Origin: JAVBLV01 sp031553195
GTDB taxonomy: Bacteria; Bacteroidota; Bacteroidia; Bacteroidales; P3
Direction of reading: 5' to 3'
Assembly: GCA_031553195.1 (NCBI GenBank)
Contig: JAVBLV010000006.1
Location: 52,947 to 116,946 of the forward strand
DNA length: 64,000 nucleotides
Made by a program: the position numbers and the translations under genes. Below are positions 44,609 to 53,606 of the stretch, piece by piece (the first letter of the stretch is position 1; each line of letters begins with the position of its first letter). Under the pieces are notes generated by a model. That model searched no databases and was not told the origin of the DNA. It worked only from the letters and a program-made list of their open reading frames with translations.

Positions 44609-46468
44609 ATGATTGAGGAGAGAATAGAACCCGTCGAGTATTCGGATGATAGCATTACTACTCTGGAATGGAACGAACACATTCGCCGGCGTCCCGGAAT
44701 GTATATCGGGAAATTAGGCGACGGCGCTTCTCACGACGACGGAATTTATGTTTTGATAAAGGAAATCATTGACAATGCCATTGATGAATTTGCTTCGGGG
44801 TTTGGGAAAACGATAGATATTAATGTTGCTTTCCATGAACGTAATGTAAGCATTCGCGATTACGGGCGAGGCATTCCTTTGGGAAAAGTAGTGGACTGTG
44901 TTTCAAAAATTAATACCGGAGCCAAATACGATTCCCGCGTTTTTCAAAAATCCGTTGGCTTGAACGGCGTTGGGACAAAAGCGGTGAATGCCTTGTCTTC
45001 CAAATTTGTGGTTCAATCCATTCGAGAAGGGAAGACCAAAATTGTCGAGTTCAGCAAAGGGGAAATCATTCAGGAACACGATCTGCAACCCTCCAAAGAG
45101 CATGATGGCACTTTAATTGTTTTTTCTCCCGACAGTAGTATTTTCGGAAGTTATTTCTTTTTGGATGAATACATCGAAAAGATGATCTGGAATTACGTTT
45201 ACCTGAATCGGGGGTTAACTATTATTTACAATGGGAAACGGTTCTATTCCAAAAACGGATTGCTTGATTTACTGGAAAATAACATCGACGGAGAAATATT
45301 ATACCCGATTATTCATGTCCGGGAAAATGATTTTGAATTTGCCATTACCCATTCCGCCAAACAATATGGCGAAGAATATTATTCTTTTGTCAACGGACAA
45401 AATACCACTCAAGGCGGCACTCATCAAATGGCTTTTAGAGAAGCATTTGTAAAAACCATTCGTGAATTTTACAAAAAAGAGTTCGACCCTAGCGATATTC
45501 GCACCGGGATTGTATGCGCATTGAGTTTGCGCATACAGGAGCCCGTTTTTGAGTCGCAAACGAAAACCAAACTAGGTTCCTCTCATATGGAGCCTAACGG
45601 GGAAGGACAAAGCGTAAGAAATTATATAGGCGATATTGTTAAACGAAACCTGGATAATTTTCTTCATATCAATAGCGAAACGGCCGATGCCTTATACCGG
45701 AAAATCCTTCAATCGGAAAAGGAGCGGAAAGATATTGCCAATATCAAAAAATTAGCTCGCGAGAGTTCTAAAAAAGTAAATCTCCACAATAGAAAATTGC
45801 GCGACTGCCGGATTCATTATAACAGCAATCATTCCGACCGGCTGGAAACCACGATCTTTATTACAGAGGGAGATTCTGCAAGCGGTTCCATCACCAAATC
45901 GCGGGACGTGAATACGCAAGCGGTTTTTAGTTTAAAAGGGAAACCGCTGAATTGCTATGGATTAAGTAAAAAAATCGTATATGAAAATGAGGAATTTAAT
46001 CTTCTTCATAATGCCCTAAATATAGACGAGGACATTGAGAACCTTCGTTATAACAACATTGTGGTTGCTACGGACGCCGATGTGGACGGAATGCATATTC
46101 GTCTATTATTATTGACTTTTTTCCTTCAATTTTTTCCCGATCTGATAAAAAGCGGACATTTATATATTCTGCAAACGCCGTTGTTCAGGGTCAGGAACAA
46201 GACAAAAACAATTTATTGTTACTCCGATGAAGAAAGAGATATCGCTATTTCGAAACTTGGCGTTAACCCGGAAATTACCCGTTTTAAAGGACTTGGAGAA
46301 ATCTCTCCGGATGAATTCAGGCATTTTATTGGCAAAAGTATGAGGCTCGATCCTGTTATTTTAAAAAAGGATTCGGGAATCAGAGAGGTGCTGAGTTTTT
46401 ATATGGGTAAAAATACGCCTGAACGTCAAACATTTATTATCGACAATTTGAAACAGGAAGAGGCGTAA
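44609..46468 (+). CDS. parE: DNA topoisomerase IV subunit B
   Basis: ATPase subunit of the type IIA topoisomerase that decatenates chromosomes. 619 residues with GHKL motifs EIIDNAIDEFASG, DYGRGIPLGK and NGVGTKAVNALS, transducer domain, and Toprim motifs TEGDSASGS and ATDADVDGMHI. The length and lack of the GyrB insert fit the Bacteroidota ParE type. An AGGAG sequence precedes the start. parC is not adjacent. Confidence 0.94.
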   Translation: MIEERIEPVEYSDDSITTLEWNEHIRRRPGMYIGKLGDGASHDDGIYVLIKEIIDNAIDEFASGFGKTIDINVAFHERNVSIRDYGRGIPLGKVVDCVSKINTGAKYDSRVFQKSVGLNGVGTKAVNALSSKFVVQSIREGKTKIVEFSKGEIIQEHDLQPSKEHDGTLIVFSPDSSIFGSYFFLDEYIEKMIWNYVYLNRGLTIIYNGKRFYSKNGLLDLLENNIDGEILYPIIHVRENDFEFAITHSAKQYGEEYYSFVNGQNTTQGGTHQMAFREAFVKTIREFYKKEFDPSDIRTGIVCALSLRIQEPVFESQTKTKLGSSHMEPNGEGQSVRNYIGDIVKRNLDNFLHINSETADALYRKILQSEKERKDIANIKKLARESSKKVNLHNRKLRDCRIHYNSNHSDRLETTIFITEGDSASGSITKSRDVNTQAVFSLKGKPLNCYGLSKKIVYENEEFNLLHNALNIDEDIENLRYNNIVVATDADVDGMHIRLLLLTFFLQFFPDLIKSGHLYILQTPLFRVRNKTKTIYCYSDEERDIAISKLGVNPEITRFKGLGEISPDEFRHFIGKSMRLDPVILKKDSGIREVLSFYMGKNTPERQTFIIDNLKQEEA

Positions 46469-46736
46469 TGTTTTATTACGTATAGATAGTCAAAAGAAGA
46501 TTCTTGAATTTTGATGTAAACGTCAGAGGCTGTGCAGAAAGTTTGCTTTTTCGTGTTTTAAGGATTTGAGATTTAGGGAAACATTTTCAGCAGGTAAAAA
46601 ATGTTTTTATACATTTTATCAGAATTAATTATGATTTCCAGAAAATCAATTTGTAATGATCCGGTAGCTGGAAATACTCTGAATACCATTTTGATGTTAA
46701 AATATTCGACAGGATCTAATAAGTGGATTATTTCGT

Positions 46737-49295
46737 TTATATTGAATCGATATTTTTCTTCAGTTCTTCAATTACATATTCCGATTGTTGAGTAAAGTTA
46801 GATACTTTCCCTTTGAAAATCATATTATCAGTCTCGCTAATGCAATAAGAATCAATAAAGGATAGTATATTTATTAGTCCGGCAATTTTAAGTTGACGGA
46901 ACATAGGCAGCATCTTATGGGCAAGTTGTTTAATTTCATAATAATTACGGGTTTCCAGATAAAACTTCATCAAATGAACGCTTTCCTCTACAGAAGAAAT
47001 AAATAACGTTAAAACTTGTTTGACGGATTCCGTATCATTATTCATCATCAGATAAAGACTTTCTAAACTATAGGCGATGTTAAAGGATTTTTCGTCCTTC
47101 TCTGTTTCATTAAAAGATATTGTTTCTCCCTGTGAAATGGGAACGGGAAAAGGAGTTATTACATCCTCTTTGGCGATTTTATCGGCAATCCGGATGAGTT
47201 CTTCTTTCAGTTGTTGAAATGAGAAAGGTTTTTTAATAAAGCTGGAAAACCCTTTTTCCATGAAGTATTCTTTATTATACTCTTCGTTGGCAGATACGGC
47301 AATTACGGGCAATCCCCGCAAATGTTCGTTATCCGAAGTTTTTAATGTCTCAAGCAATTCAAAACCGGTGGCATTTTTTAATTGAATATCCGTAATCAAG
47401 ATGTCGAAATACTTTTCTTCCAGAAGCTTGACAGCCTCTTCAATGTTACTGACAGACTTGGCCGAAAATCCCAATTTCAATAAAATTTTTTCCATCAGTT
47501 TCAATTGTGAAATATCATCGTCTACAACCAAAATATTTATATTTTCAATTGAATGCAAAAGAGGGTCTTCATGAGTAACCAGCATCGACGAATCGGCTAT
47601 TGTTATAGGCAATTGCACGGAAAATACGCTTCCTTCCGGTTCATTTTCTTTTACGGCAATATTTCCATTAAACAATTCAACAATCCGTTTAACGATGAAC
47701 AATCCAAAACCGCTGCCTTTTTTGTTCTGGTCTTCAGGCTTATTAATTTGAGAAAATTCTTCGAAAATAAATTCTCTTTTTTCTGGAGGAATTCCACAAC
47801 CTGTATCGCTAATGGAAAAGTGCAGCCATTTCTCTTCATTATAATTATCGTCGAAAAAAACATGTATGGAGACGCTGCCTTTATCCGTGAATTTTAAAGA
47901 GTTGGATAGTAAATTCGTTAATATTTGTCTTAAACGGATTTTGTCTATTTCTACGTAGAGGTCTTGGGGTATTTGATTAGAAAGTTTTAAATCAAGATTT
48001 TTTCTTTTGGCAATAGGGTAAAATGACGATACCGTTTCTTCAAAGAGAGCGGACAGTGGAAACACTTCGGGAGAAAGTGTTGTTTTTTGAGCTTCAAGGC
48101 GCGAATATTCCAATAAATTATTCAATAATTCCATCACATGCTCAACGGAATGTTTCATGGAATTTATGTATTCATGGTTATTTTTATCCAATTCGGACAA
48201 ATCCATCAGTTCTATATATCCTGCTATAGAACTTAACGGAGCTTTTATATCATGCGAAATGCTTAATAACAATTTCTCGCGGCTTTTCATCAGTTCCTCC
48301 GCGTGGTTGCGCGCTATTTCCAGTTCTTTCCGATGAATCTTCCTCTTTCTTAAATCGTTGAACACGAAAAAGATAAAAAGAATGATAGTCAATATGGCCA
48401 ATATTCCCATTGTTAAAATTAACAATCCGAATTTTTTAAGCAAGGCTTGTTTCTCAGTAATAATCGCAGTGGTTGTAGAGAAGGCTTCAATTTGCAGTTC
48501 GTTTAGCAATGAATTGATTTCTGCGTTGATAATCCTATCTGTAGCCAGTAACGTCTGGAGCTTCTTATTAATCGTCTGCTTGTTTCGCATTTTCTCAATC
48601 TGGACGTCTTCCAAAACTTTTTCAACCGTATTAAATACGGTATCGTAGGTATTTGTCAACGATTGTATTGTGTCTTTTGCAAATGTCCGTACTATTTTTG
48701 TGCGAACCGTCGTATCTGGTTTGGAGGGGAAAAAAACTTCTTTTATCCGGCCGAGAACATTTCTTTTTTTAACAGGAACAGGGTGCAACGTATCATATCG
48801 TATCTTTTCATGTATGATTACTTTTGTGGGAATTGAATCTATAGATAATTTTAATTCGGACAGGCTTCTACGAATAATTTTTTCTTCATTTTCGCGGTTT
48901 ATCTCCCTTACAATAGCAAGCATATTACCATTCTTCTTATCCAGTAATTTTTGCAATTTCTGTAAAATAGATTGCTGAGAGGGTTGATTGGTAATTTTGC
49001 CCAGAGAGTCGATTTGGGCGTATACCTTCTCTAAAGCGGCTTCATAATTGTTATAATTTTGCCTTGTAGGTTCTTGGATAAATACCATGCTAAGCAATTC
49101 GCATTCATAGAGGGACGAAAGCGTTGAGCCTGTGGAAATGACTTTTACAAAAATCTCATCCTTTTTATTTTCTTCGACGTTAATCAGCGGGATAACGTTA
49201 ATAAATAAATACCCGGCTATTCCAAAACCTGCCAATGCAGGAATCAGATAACCCAGAATAATTTTTATCTTAAAAGAAGTGTCTTTAGGATTCAT
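46737..49295 (-). CDS. hybrid sensor histidine kinase with receiver and HPt domains
   Basis: 852-residue phosphorelay kinase. Two membrane helices (about 8-30 and 288-312) enclose a ~255-residue periplasmic, helical sensor region. Then HisKA with SISHDIKAPLSSI (about 345-410), HATPase with NLLSNSLKFTD and SDTGCGIPP, a receiver with phosphoacceptor Asp in DILITDIQLKNATGFEL, and a C-terminal HPt-like domain with His in LAHKMLPMFRQL. The output regulator is not adjacent; the sigma-54 activator at 58281 is the only orphan regulator with a normal receiver in the window and is a possible partner (inference). Element copy B lies upstream. Confidence 0.92.
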   Translation of the reverse strand: MNPKDTSFKIKIILGYLIPALAGFGIAGYLFINVIPLINVEENKKDEIFVKVISTGSTLSSLYECELLSMVFIQEPTRQNYNNYEAALEKVYAQIDSLGKITNQPSQQSILQKLQKLLDKKNGNMLAIVREINRENEEKIIRRSLSELKLSIDSIPTKVIIHEKIRYDTLHPVPVKKRNVLGRIKEVFFPSKPDTTVRTKIVRTFAKDTIQSLTNTYDTVFNTVEKVLEDVQIEKMRNKQTINKKLQTLLATDRIINAEINSLLNELQIEAFSTTTAIITEKQALLKKFGLLILTMGILAILTIILFIFFVFNDLRKRKIHRKELEIARNHAEELMKSREKLLLSISHDIKAPLSSIAGYIELMDLSELDKNNHEYINSMKHSVEHVMELLNNLLEYSRLEAQKTTLSPEVFPLSALFEETVSSFYPIAKRKNLDLKLSNQIPQDLYVEIDKIRLRQILTNLLSNSLKFTDKGSVSIHVFFDDNYNEEKWLHFSISDTGCGIPPEKREFIFEEFSQINKPEDQNKKGSGFGLFIVKRIVELFNGNIAVKENEPEGSVFSVQLPITIADSSMLVTHEDPLLHSIENINILVVDDDISQLKLMEKILLKLGFSAKSVSNIEEAVKLLEEKYFDILITDIQLKNATGFELLETLKTSDNEHLRGLPVIAVSANEEYNKEYFMEKGFSSFIKKPFSFQQLKEELIRIADKIAKEDVITPFPVPISQGETISFNETEKDEKSFNIAYSLESLYLMMNNDTESVKQVLTLFISSVEESVHLMKFYLETRNYYEIKQLAHKMLPMFRQLKIAGLINILSFIDSYCISETDNMIFKGKVSNFTQQSEYVIEELKKNIDSI

Positions 49296-49449
49296 TTGTT
49301 TAACTTGAAATCATCACTTTGTTTAGAGTATAAACTTTAATGCGTTTTTAAGACGCTTAAAGTGATTTTGCTTCGGTCGGTTTTTGTTAGTAAACAAACG
49401 AAGATTTATAAAAGAATGTTGCTTTTGATCGATGTTCAATAATTATACG

Positions 49450-49457
49450 CAAATATA
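49450..49457 (-). promoter_or_regulatory. -7 box for the hybrid kinase
   Basis: On the minus strand TATATTTG (followed by CG), about 155 nt upstream of the kinase ATG. The -33 TTG is not at the ideal distance. Confidence 0.45.
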
Positions 49458-49514
49458 CGATCTTTCAAAAGAACCGGAAATACGAATTTTATTAAAAAAT
49501 CTTTCCGGAATTAA

Positions 49515-49674
49515 GAGGTTGTTTAAATTTTTGTGGAAAAGATTTTGAGAGATAAAAATGGCCATTTTGCAGGCGGGATTTTTCAAGAATAATAGAGCTA
49601 TTTGGTAAAAATTCCGACAAAAAAGAGCATTTTCAGACTCAAAATACTTCATAGAAAAATTTTTAAACAACCTC
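49515..49674 (-). mobile_element. ~160-bp inverted-repeat element, copy B
   Basis: 160 bp with the cleanest ends in the window: GAGGTTGTTTAAATTTTT at the left and AAATTTTTAAACAACCTC at the right. Same orientation as copy A, opposite to C, D and E. It lies between the hybrid kinase and SDR genes. Confidence 0.9.
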
Positions 49675-49748
49675 TAAATTAAATAGAAGAATGATGAATA
49701 GGGAATAATGACGAAAAGACTCTGATCTCTCAAGATTCATAGCCGTTT

Positions 49749-50465
49749 TTAAAAAAATCTTTCCCAAACAAATTTAGGAATAAGTTTCCATCCCCACGCG
49801 ACAAACATCCAACGAATGGGAATATAAGCTTTACGTTTCTTTTTTTCGATAGCTTGAAAAATTAATTTTCCCGCCTTTTCAACAGATATCATTAATGGGT
49901 ATTTTTCATTCTTTAAAAGATCTGTTCTGATAAATCCGGGAAGTATGGTCGTAAACTTAATATCGAGTTTTTCGTGATGCGCTTTTTGCGCCAGGCAATC
50001 AACGAAATGAATATTGTATCGTTTGCTCGAAGAATAAGACGGACACATACGCAAGCTTCTTATGCCTGCAACAGAAGCAATTACTGAAATATGTCCTCCG
50101 TTGTTTTTTTTAAAATAATTAAATCCGTAACTAATTATCCGGGTAAAACCCATCACATTGGTTGAAATGGTTTCCATTTCTAAAGAAACATCCAAATTCT
50201 GATTTACATAACCTGTTCCCGAATTAATAATAAGCAGATCCATGCCCTCCATTTCGGTTATTAGCGCTTCAAGTGGATCCAGGCAATTTTCGCGGGTAAC
50301 ATCCATTTGCATAGGAAAAAATTCTTCGGGATGCTGCATTTTCAATTCATCTAACAAGTGAATTCGTCTTCCTGTTATACCGACTTTACATTTTTTTTCA
50401 GCGTAATGTAACGCCAACATTTTTCCTATTCCGGAAGTGGCTCCTATGACGATTACTTTTTTCAC
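49749..50465 (-). CDS. short-chain dehydrogenase/reductase
   Basis: 238 residues, Rossmann fold. Cofactor loop GATSGIG (residues 8-14), TGRR suggesting NADP preference, catalytic Ser in VIASVAGIR, and YSSSK with the Tyr and Lys. The usual NNAG after beta-4 is INSGTGYV, a variant seen in some SDRs. The C-terminal hydrophobic end (WMFVAWGWKLIPKFVWERFF) suggests membrane association. Substrate unknown; it appears monocistronic, with a -7-like TACCTTTG on the minus strand at 50647-50654. Confidence 0.9.
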   Translation of the reverse strand: MKKVIVIGATSGIGKMLALHYAEKKCKVGITGRRIHLLDELKMQHPEEFFPMQMDVTRENCLDPLEALITEMEGMDLLIINSGTGYVNQNLDVSLEMETISTNVMGFTRIISYGFNYFKKNNGGHISVIASVAGIRSLRMCPSYSSSKRYNIHFVDCLAQKAHHEKLDIKFTTILPGFIRTDLLKNEKYPLMISVEKAGKLIFQAIEKKKRKAYIPIRWMFVAWGWKLIPKFVWERFF

Positions 50466-50646
50466 AATGATTATTTTATGGTCTGAATGAATGAATAAGT
50501 GTCTAATATCCTTAATTTGAGCAAATCAAGCGCCAATTATTTTCAGGGTTAATTTCTTGTTTAAAACTATCGATTTTTTTTATACTTATAGTTATTGTCT
50601 GATTTAAGACGTGAAAACAAAAAAGTTTTATTGATATTTCATGGAG

Positions 50647-50654
50647 CAAAGGTA
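50647..50654 (-). promoter_or_regulatory. -7 box possibly for the SDR gene
   Basis: Minus-strand TACCTTTG followed by CTCC, 182 nt upstream of the SDR start; no TTG at the expected spacing. The rest of the 50466-50879 gap shows no gene. Confidence 0.4.
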
Positions 50655-50879
50655 AGCGCATTCAAGTTATAAATGGACATTTCAGATAAATTTCCGGTAT
50701 TTGTAAGAAGAAATTTTATTTGGACTAAAAAACGGGGATCATCCCTCCTTGTAAATAAGGTAATTAGAATAACATCTGGATTGGAAGAGATTCTTTTATT
50801 TCTTTAATATTGTGATTTTTGGATAGTTACAAAATAAATCTGTTATAGGAAATATTATTTTGAAGAATCAAAAATTTTA

Positions 50880-50887
50880 TACCTTTG
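50880..50887 (+). promoter_or_regulatory. -7 box for the carboxyltransferase gene
   Basis: TACCTTTG followed by TAAG. It lies downstream of the farthest in-frame start (a TTG at 50860), so translation must start at the ATG at 50932. A TTG lies 17 nt upstream, slightly closer than the usual spacing. Confidence 0.6.
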
Positions 50888-50931
50888 TAAGCCCTAAATT
50901 GGGGAACTATGTTTTATTAAAACCGAAGTAT

Positions 50932-52479
50932 ATGTCTATAGGTCAAAAAACTAGAGAACTCAAAGAACGTATGCAGGAAGCTTTGCAGGGCGGGGGCTCA
51001 AAAGCAATTGAGAAACAAAAAGCTACAGGGAAATTAACTGCGCGCGAAAGAATTTTAGAAATATTAGATATCGGATCTTTTCATGAATATGATTTATTTA
51101 TCCAACATTCGGGAAAAGATTTTGATATGGATAAAAAGTATCTTCCGGGAGACGGCGTTGTAACCGGGACGGGAACAATAAACGGTTACCCGGTTTGTAT
51201 TTATGCGCAAGATTTTACCGTTGCAGGCGGTTCTTTAGGATATATGCATGCCAAAAAGATCTGTAAGATTATGGATCATGCCATGAAAATGAAAACGCCT
51301 ATCATTGGCATTAACGATTCGGGAGGAGCCCGTATACAAGAAGGGGTAAATGCATTGGCGGGATACGGAGATATTTTCTTTCGCAACACAATGGCCTCAG
51401 GCGTCATTCCGCAACTATCCATTATCTTGGGCCCTTGCGCGGGAGGAGCCGTCTATTCTCCGGCATTGACCGATTTTGTTTTTGTGGTAGACAAAATTTC
51501 CAAAATGTTTATCACAGGCCCGGATGTTATCAAAACTGTTTTGGGCGAAGAAATTTCCCAGGAAGATTTAGGGGGGGCAAGAGTTCATGCCGAAATATCG
51601 GGAAATGCGCATTTTTTTGCTGAAAGCGAGAAAGAATGTTTTGATCAGATAAAAGCAATATTGTCGTACATTCCATGGCATAATGGGAAACGGGCGGAAC
51701 AATTTCCGTCCAAAAAGCCTAAATTGAAAGATTATAAGGTTTCGTCTATTTTTCCGACGAATCCCATTGAATCTTACGATGTAAGGAATGTAATAAGAAG
51801 CATGGTGGATAATTCGGAATTTTTAGAAATTCAAGAATTATTTGCTCCGAACGTTGTGATTGGTTTTGCCCGCGTTAATGGAGACACTGTGGGTTTTGTC
51901 GCCAATCAGCCGGCCGCAATGGCGGGAGTGTTGGATTGTAATTCTTCGGATAAAGCGGCCCGTTTTATCCGTTTCTGCGACGCTTTTAATATCCCATTGG
52001 TAACCTTGGTCGATTTGCCGGGCTATTTACCGGGAGTAGATCAGGAGCATGCAGGGGTTATCAGACACGGTGCAAAGGTGCTATATGCTTATTCCGAAGC
52101 CACCGTTCCGAAGATCACTATTATTTTGAGAAAAGCTTATGGGGGTGGTTATATAGCTATGTGTTCCAGGCACTTAAAAGCAGATTTCGTATTTGCATGG
52201 CCAACGGCCGAAATTGCGGTCATGGGACCCGAAGGAGCTGCTAATATTATTTTCCGTAATGAAATTGTAAATGCGGAAAACCCTGAAGAAGTCCGTCAAC
52301 AAAAAATAAAAGAATACAAGGAAAAATTTGCGAATCCCTATGTAGCTGCTGCTTATGGATATGTCGATGCAGTTATTCAACCTGCCGAAACGCGTAATTA
52401 TATCATGCATGCATTAGAGATTTCAATATCTAAAGAGGTAACCGTTCCGAATAAGAAGCATGGAATCCCTCCATTCTAA
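50932..52479 (+). CDS. mmdA: acyl-CoA carboxyltransferase (methylmalonyl-CoA decarboxylase alpha / PccB-like)
   Basis: 515 residues from the ATG at 50932, the normal length for the MmdA/PccB family. Two crotonase-like halves carry INDSGGARIQEGVNALAGYG (acyl-CoA site) and LPGYLPGVDQEHAGVIRHGA (biotin site). It transfers carboxyl between methylmalonyl/propionyl-CoA and biotin, so it could be part of a Na+-pumping decarboxylase or of a propionyl-CoA carboxylase. A biotin carrier follows after 117 nt containing a hairpin. The membrane beta subunit (mmdB/oadB) and a biotin carboxylase are both absent from the window, so the exact complex is undecided. Confidence 0.9.
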   Translation: MSIGQKTRELKERMQEALQGGGSKAIEKQKATGKLTARERILEILDIGSFHEYDLFIQHSGKDFDMDKKYLPGDGVVTGTGTINGYPVCIYAQDFTVAGGSLGYMHAKKICKIMDHAMKMKTPIIGINDSGGARIQEGVNALAGYGDIFFRNTMASGVIPQLSIILGPCAGGAVYSPALTDFVFVVDKISKMFITGPDVIKTVLGEEISQEDLGGARVHAEISGNAHFFAESEKECFDQIKAILSYIPWHNGKRAEQFPSKKPKLKDYKVSSIFPTNPIESYDVRNVIRSMVDNSEFLEIQELFAPNVVIGFARVNGDTVGFVANQPAAMAGVLDCNSSDKAARFIRFCDAFNIPLVTLVDLPGYLPGVDQEHAGVIRHGAKVLYAYSEATVPKITIILRKAYGGGYIAMCSRHLKADFVFAWPTAEIAVMGPEGAANIIFRNEIVNAENPEEVRQQKIKEYKEKFANPYVAAAYGYVDAVIQPAETRNYIMHALEISISKEVTVPNKKHGIPPF

Positions 52480-52524
52480 ACTTAAGAAAAATCTTAAAAC
52501 AAGATCTAAAAATTGTTTTTCTGG

Positions 52525-52553
52525 AAACCTTTTGATTTGTTCGAAAAGGTTTT
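52525..52553 (+). terminator. hairpin between carboxyltransferase and biotin carrier
   Basis: Perfect 9-bp stem AAACCTTTT/AAAAGGTTT with a 10-nt loop and a short T run. It may attenuate transcription into the biotin carrier gene. Confidence 0.55.
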
Positions 52554-52596
52554 GCGGAAGATTTAAATTTTCACACTAACAAAAATTCAAGATAAT

Positions 52597-52884
52597 ATGT
52601 CAGAATCAAAACAAACAGATTCAAAACCGGCAAAAAAAATGGTTTATCGGAATCTGTATATACAGGTAGAAGCAGGGAAAGTATATCCATTTATACCAGG
52701 GACAGTTATAGATGTTTTTGTAAAAGTCGGGCAGACTGTAAAAGCCGGAGATAAATTGTTGCTTCTTCATGCCATGAAAATGAATAATGATATTTGTTCC
52801 CCTATTGACGGGAAAGTGAAAAAAATTAATGTAAAAAAGGGGCAGATCGTTAGCAAAAATGATATCTTGGTGGAGGTCGAGTAA
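52597..52884 (+). CDS. biotin carboxyl carrier protein
   Basis: 95 residues, essentially one biotinyl domain. The biotinylation site is the Lys in HAMKMNN, followed by the expected SPIDGKVKKINVKKGQ. The usual long Ala/Pro-rich linker of MmdC/AccB proteins is replaced by about 20 polar residues. It should carry CO2 for the carboxyltransferase encoded just upstream. Confidence 0.93.
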   Translation: MSESKQTDSKPAKKMVYRNLYIQVEAGKVYPFIPGTVIDVFVKVGQTVKAGDKLLLLHAMKMNNDICSPIDGKVKKINVKKGQIVSKNDILVEVE

Positions 52885-52992
52885 TGGTTGAAATAATTCG
52901 GTTGTCGCCGCGTCTATTTTTCCCTAATTGAGGAATTTATCGATAATGAACCTTTCATCTCAAAAATTTCTATTTAACAATAATTATTTTGC

Positions 52993-53388
52993 ATGAATTT
53001 TTTTTCAACAGCCACATTCTATAAATTTTTGAAATTTGGCGTTGTCGGATTTTCCGGCGTTCTTGTTGATTTTGGGATTACATACCTGTGCAAAGAAAAA
53101 TTTAAAATTCAAAAATTCGTTTCCAATGCAATTGGATTTTGTACGGCGGCAACTACAAATTATTTCTTGAACAGGATATGGACTTTTGAAAGTCATAATC
53201 CTCAAATGGGAGTAGAATACTTAAAGTTTTTTTCTGTTTCATTACTAGGTCTGGGAATTAATACCTTAATCCTTTGGTTTTTGCACACAAGATTCAAATG
53301 GAATTTCTGGATTTCAAAGTTATGCGCCATCGCAATAGTTACCATATGGAATTTTGTGGTAAATGTTCTTTATACGTTTGTTACATAA
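52993..53388 (+). CDS. GtrA-like membrane protein
   Basis: 131 residues with four predicted membrane helices (about 11-31, 38-55, 72-94, 104-126). FLKFGVVGFSGVLVDFGITY and FCTAATTNYFLNRIWTF are diagnostic of the GtrA family, small proteins involved in moving lipid-linked sugars or in cell-surface polysaccharide modification. It lies 108 nt after the biotin carrier gene, with no glycosyltransferase next to it, so its partner is not known. Confidence 0.9.
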   Translation: MNFFSTATFYKFLKFGVVGFSGVLVDFGITYLCKEKFKIQKFVSNAIGFCTAATTNYFLNRIWTFESHNPQMGVEYLKFFSVSLLGLGINTLILWFLHTRFKWNFWISKLCAIAIVTIWNFVVNVLYTFVT

Positions 53389-53419
53389 AAATTAATCTCG
53401 CTGCTTTTCTTCTGCAAAA

Positions 53420-53590
53420 AACATTTTATTGAATTATTGAAGAGTTAAGCCATTTGGATAATTAAATTATTGAATAATTGAGAGATTGAAGGGTTTAAGG
53501 TTTAGAACTTAAAATTTATAAAGTTAAATCTCTTATTTTCATTACTAATCCCTCATTACTAACTACTAACTATTTATCTCCACTTTCATT
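53420..53590. repeat. AT-rich intergenic repeat phrases
   Basis: Words such as attattgaataattgaga and cattactaactactaac fill the gap between the convergent GtrA and FG-GAP genes. Same vocabulary as the other repeat-filled gaps. Confidence 0.6.
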
Positions 53591-53606
53591 CTCAATTTTC
53601 TACTAT

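Noticed and set aside
46601..46795. Small gene after parE on the plus strand
   Set aside because: It overlaps the 3' end of the hybrid kinase, has no promoter and no recognisable features.
50860..50931. TTG start for the carboxyltransferase
   Set aside because: The promoter -7 box lies downstream of it, and the family length fits the ATG at 50932.
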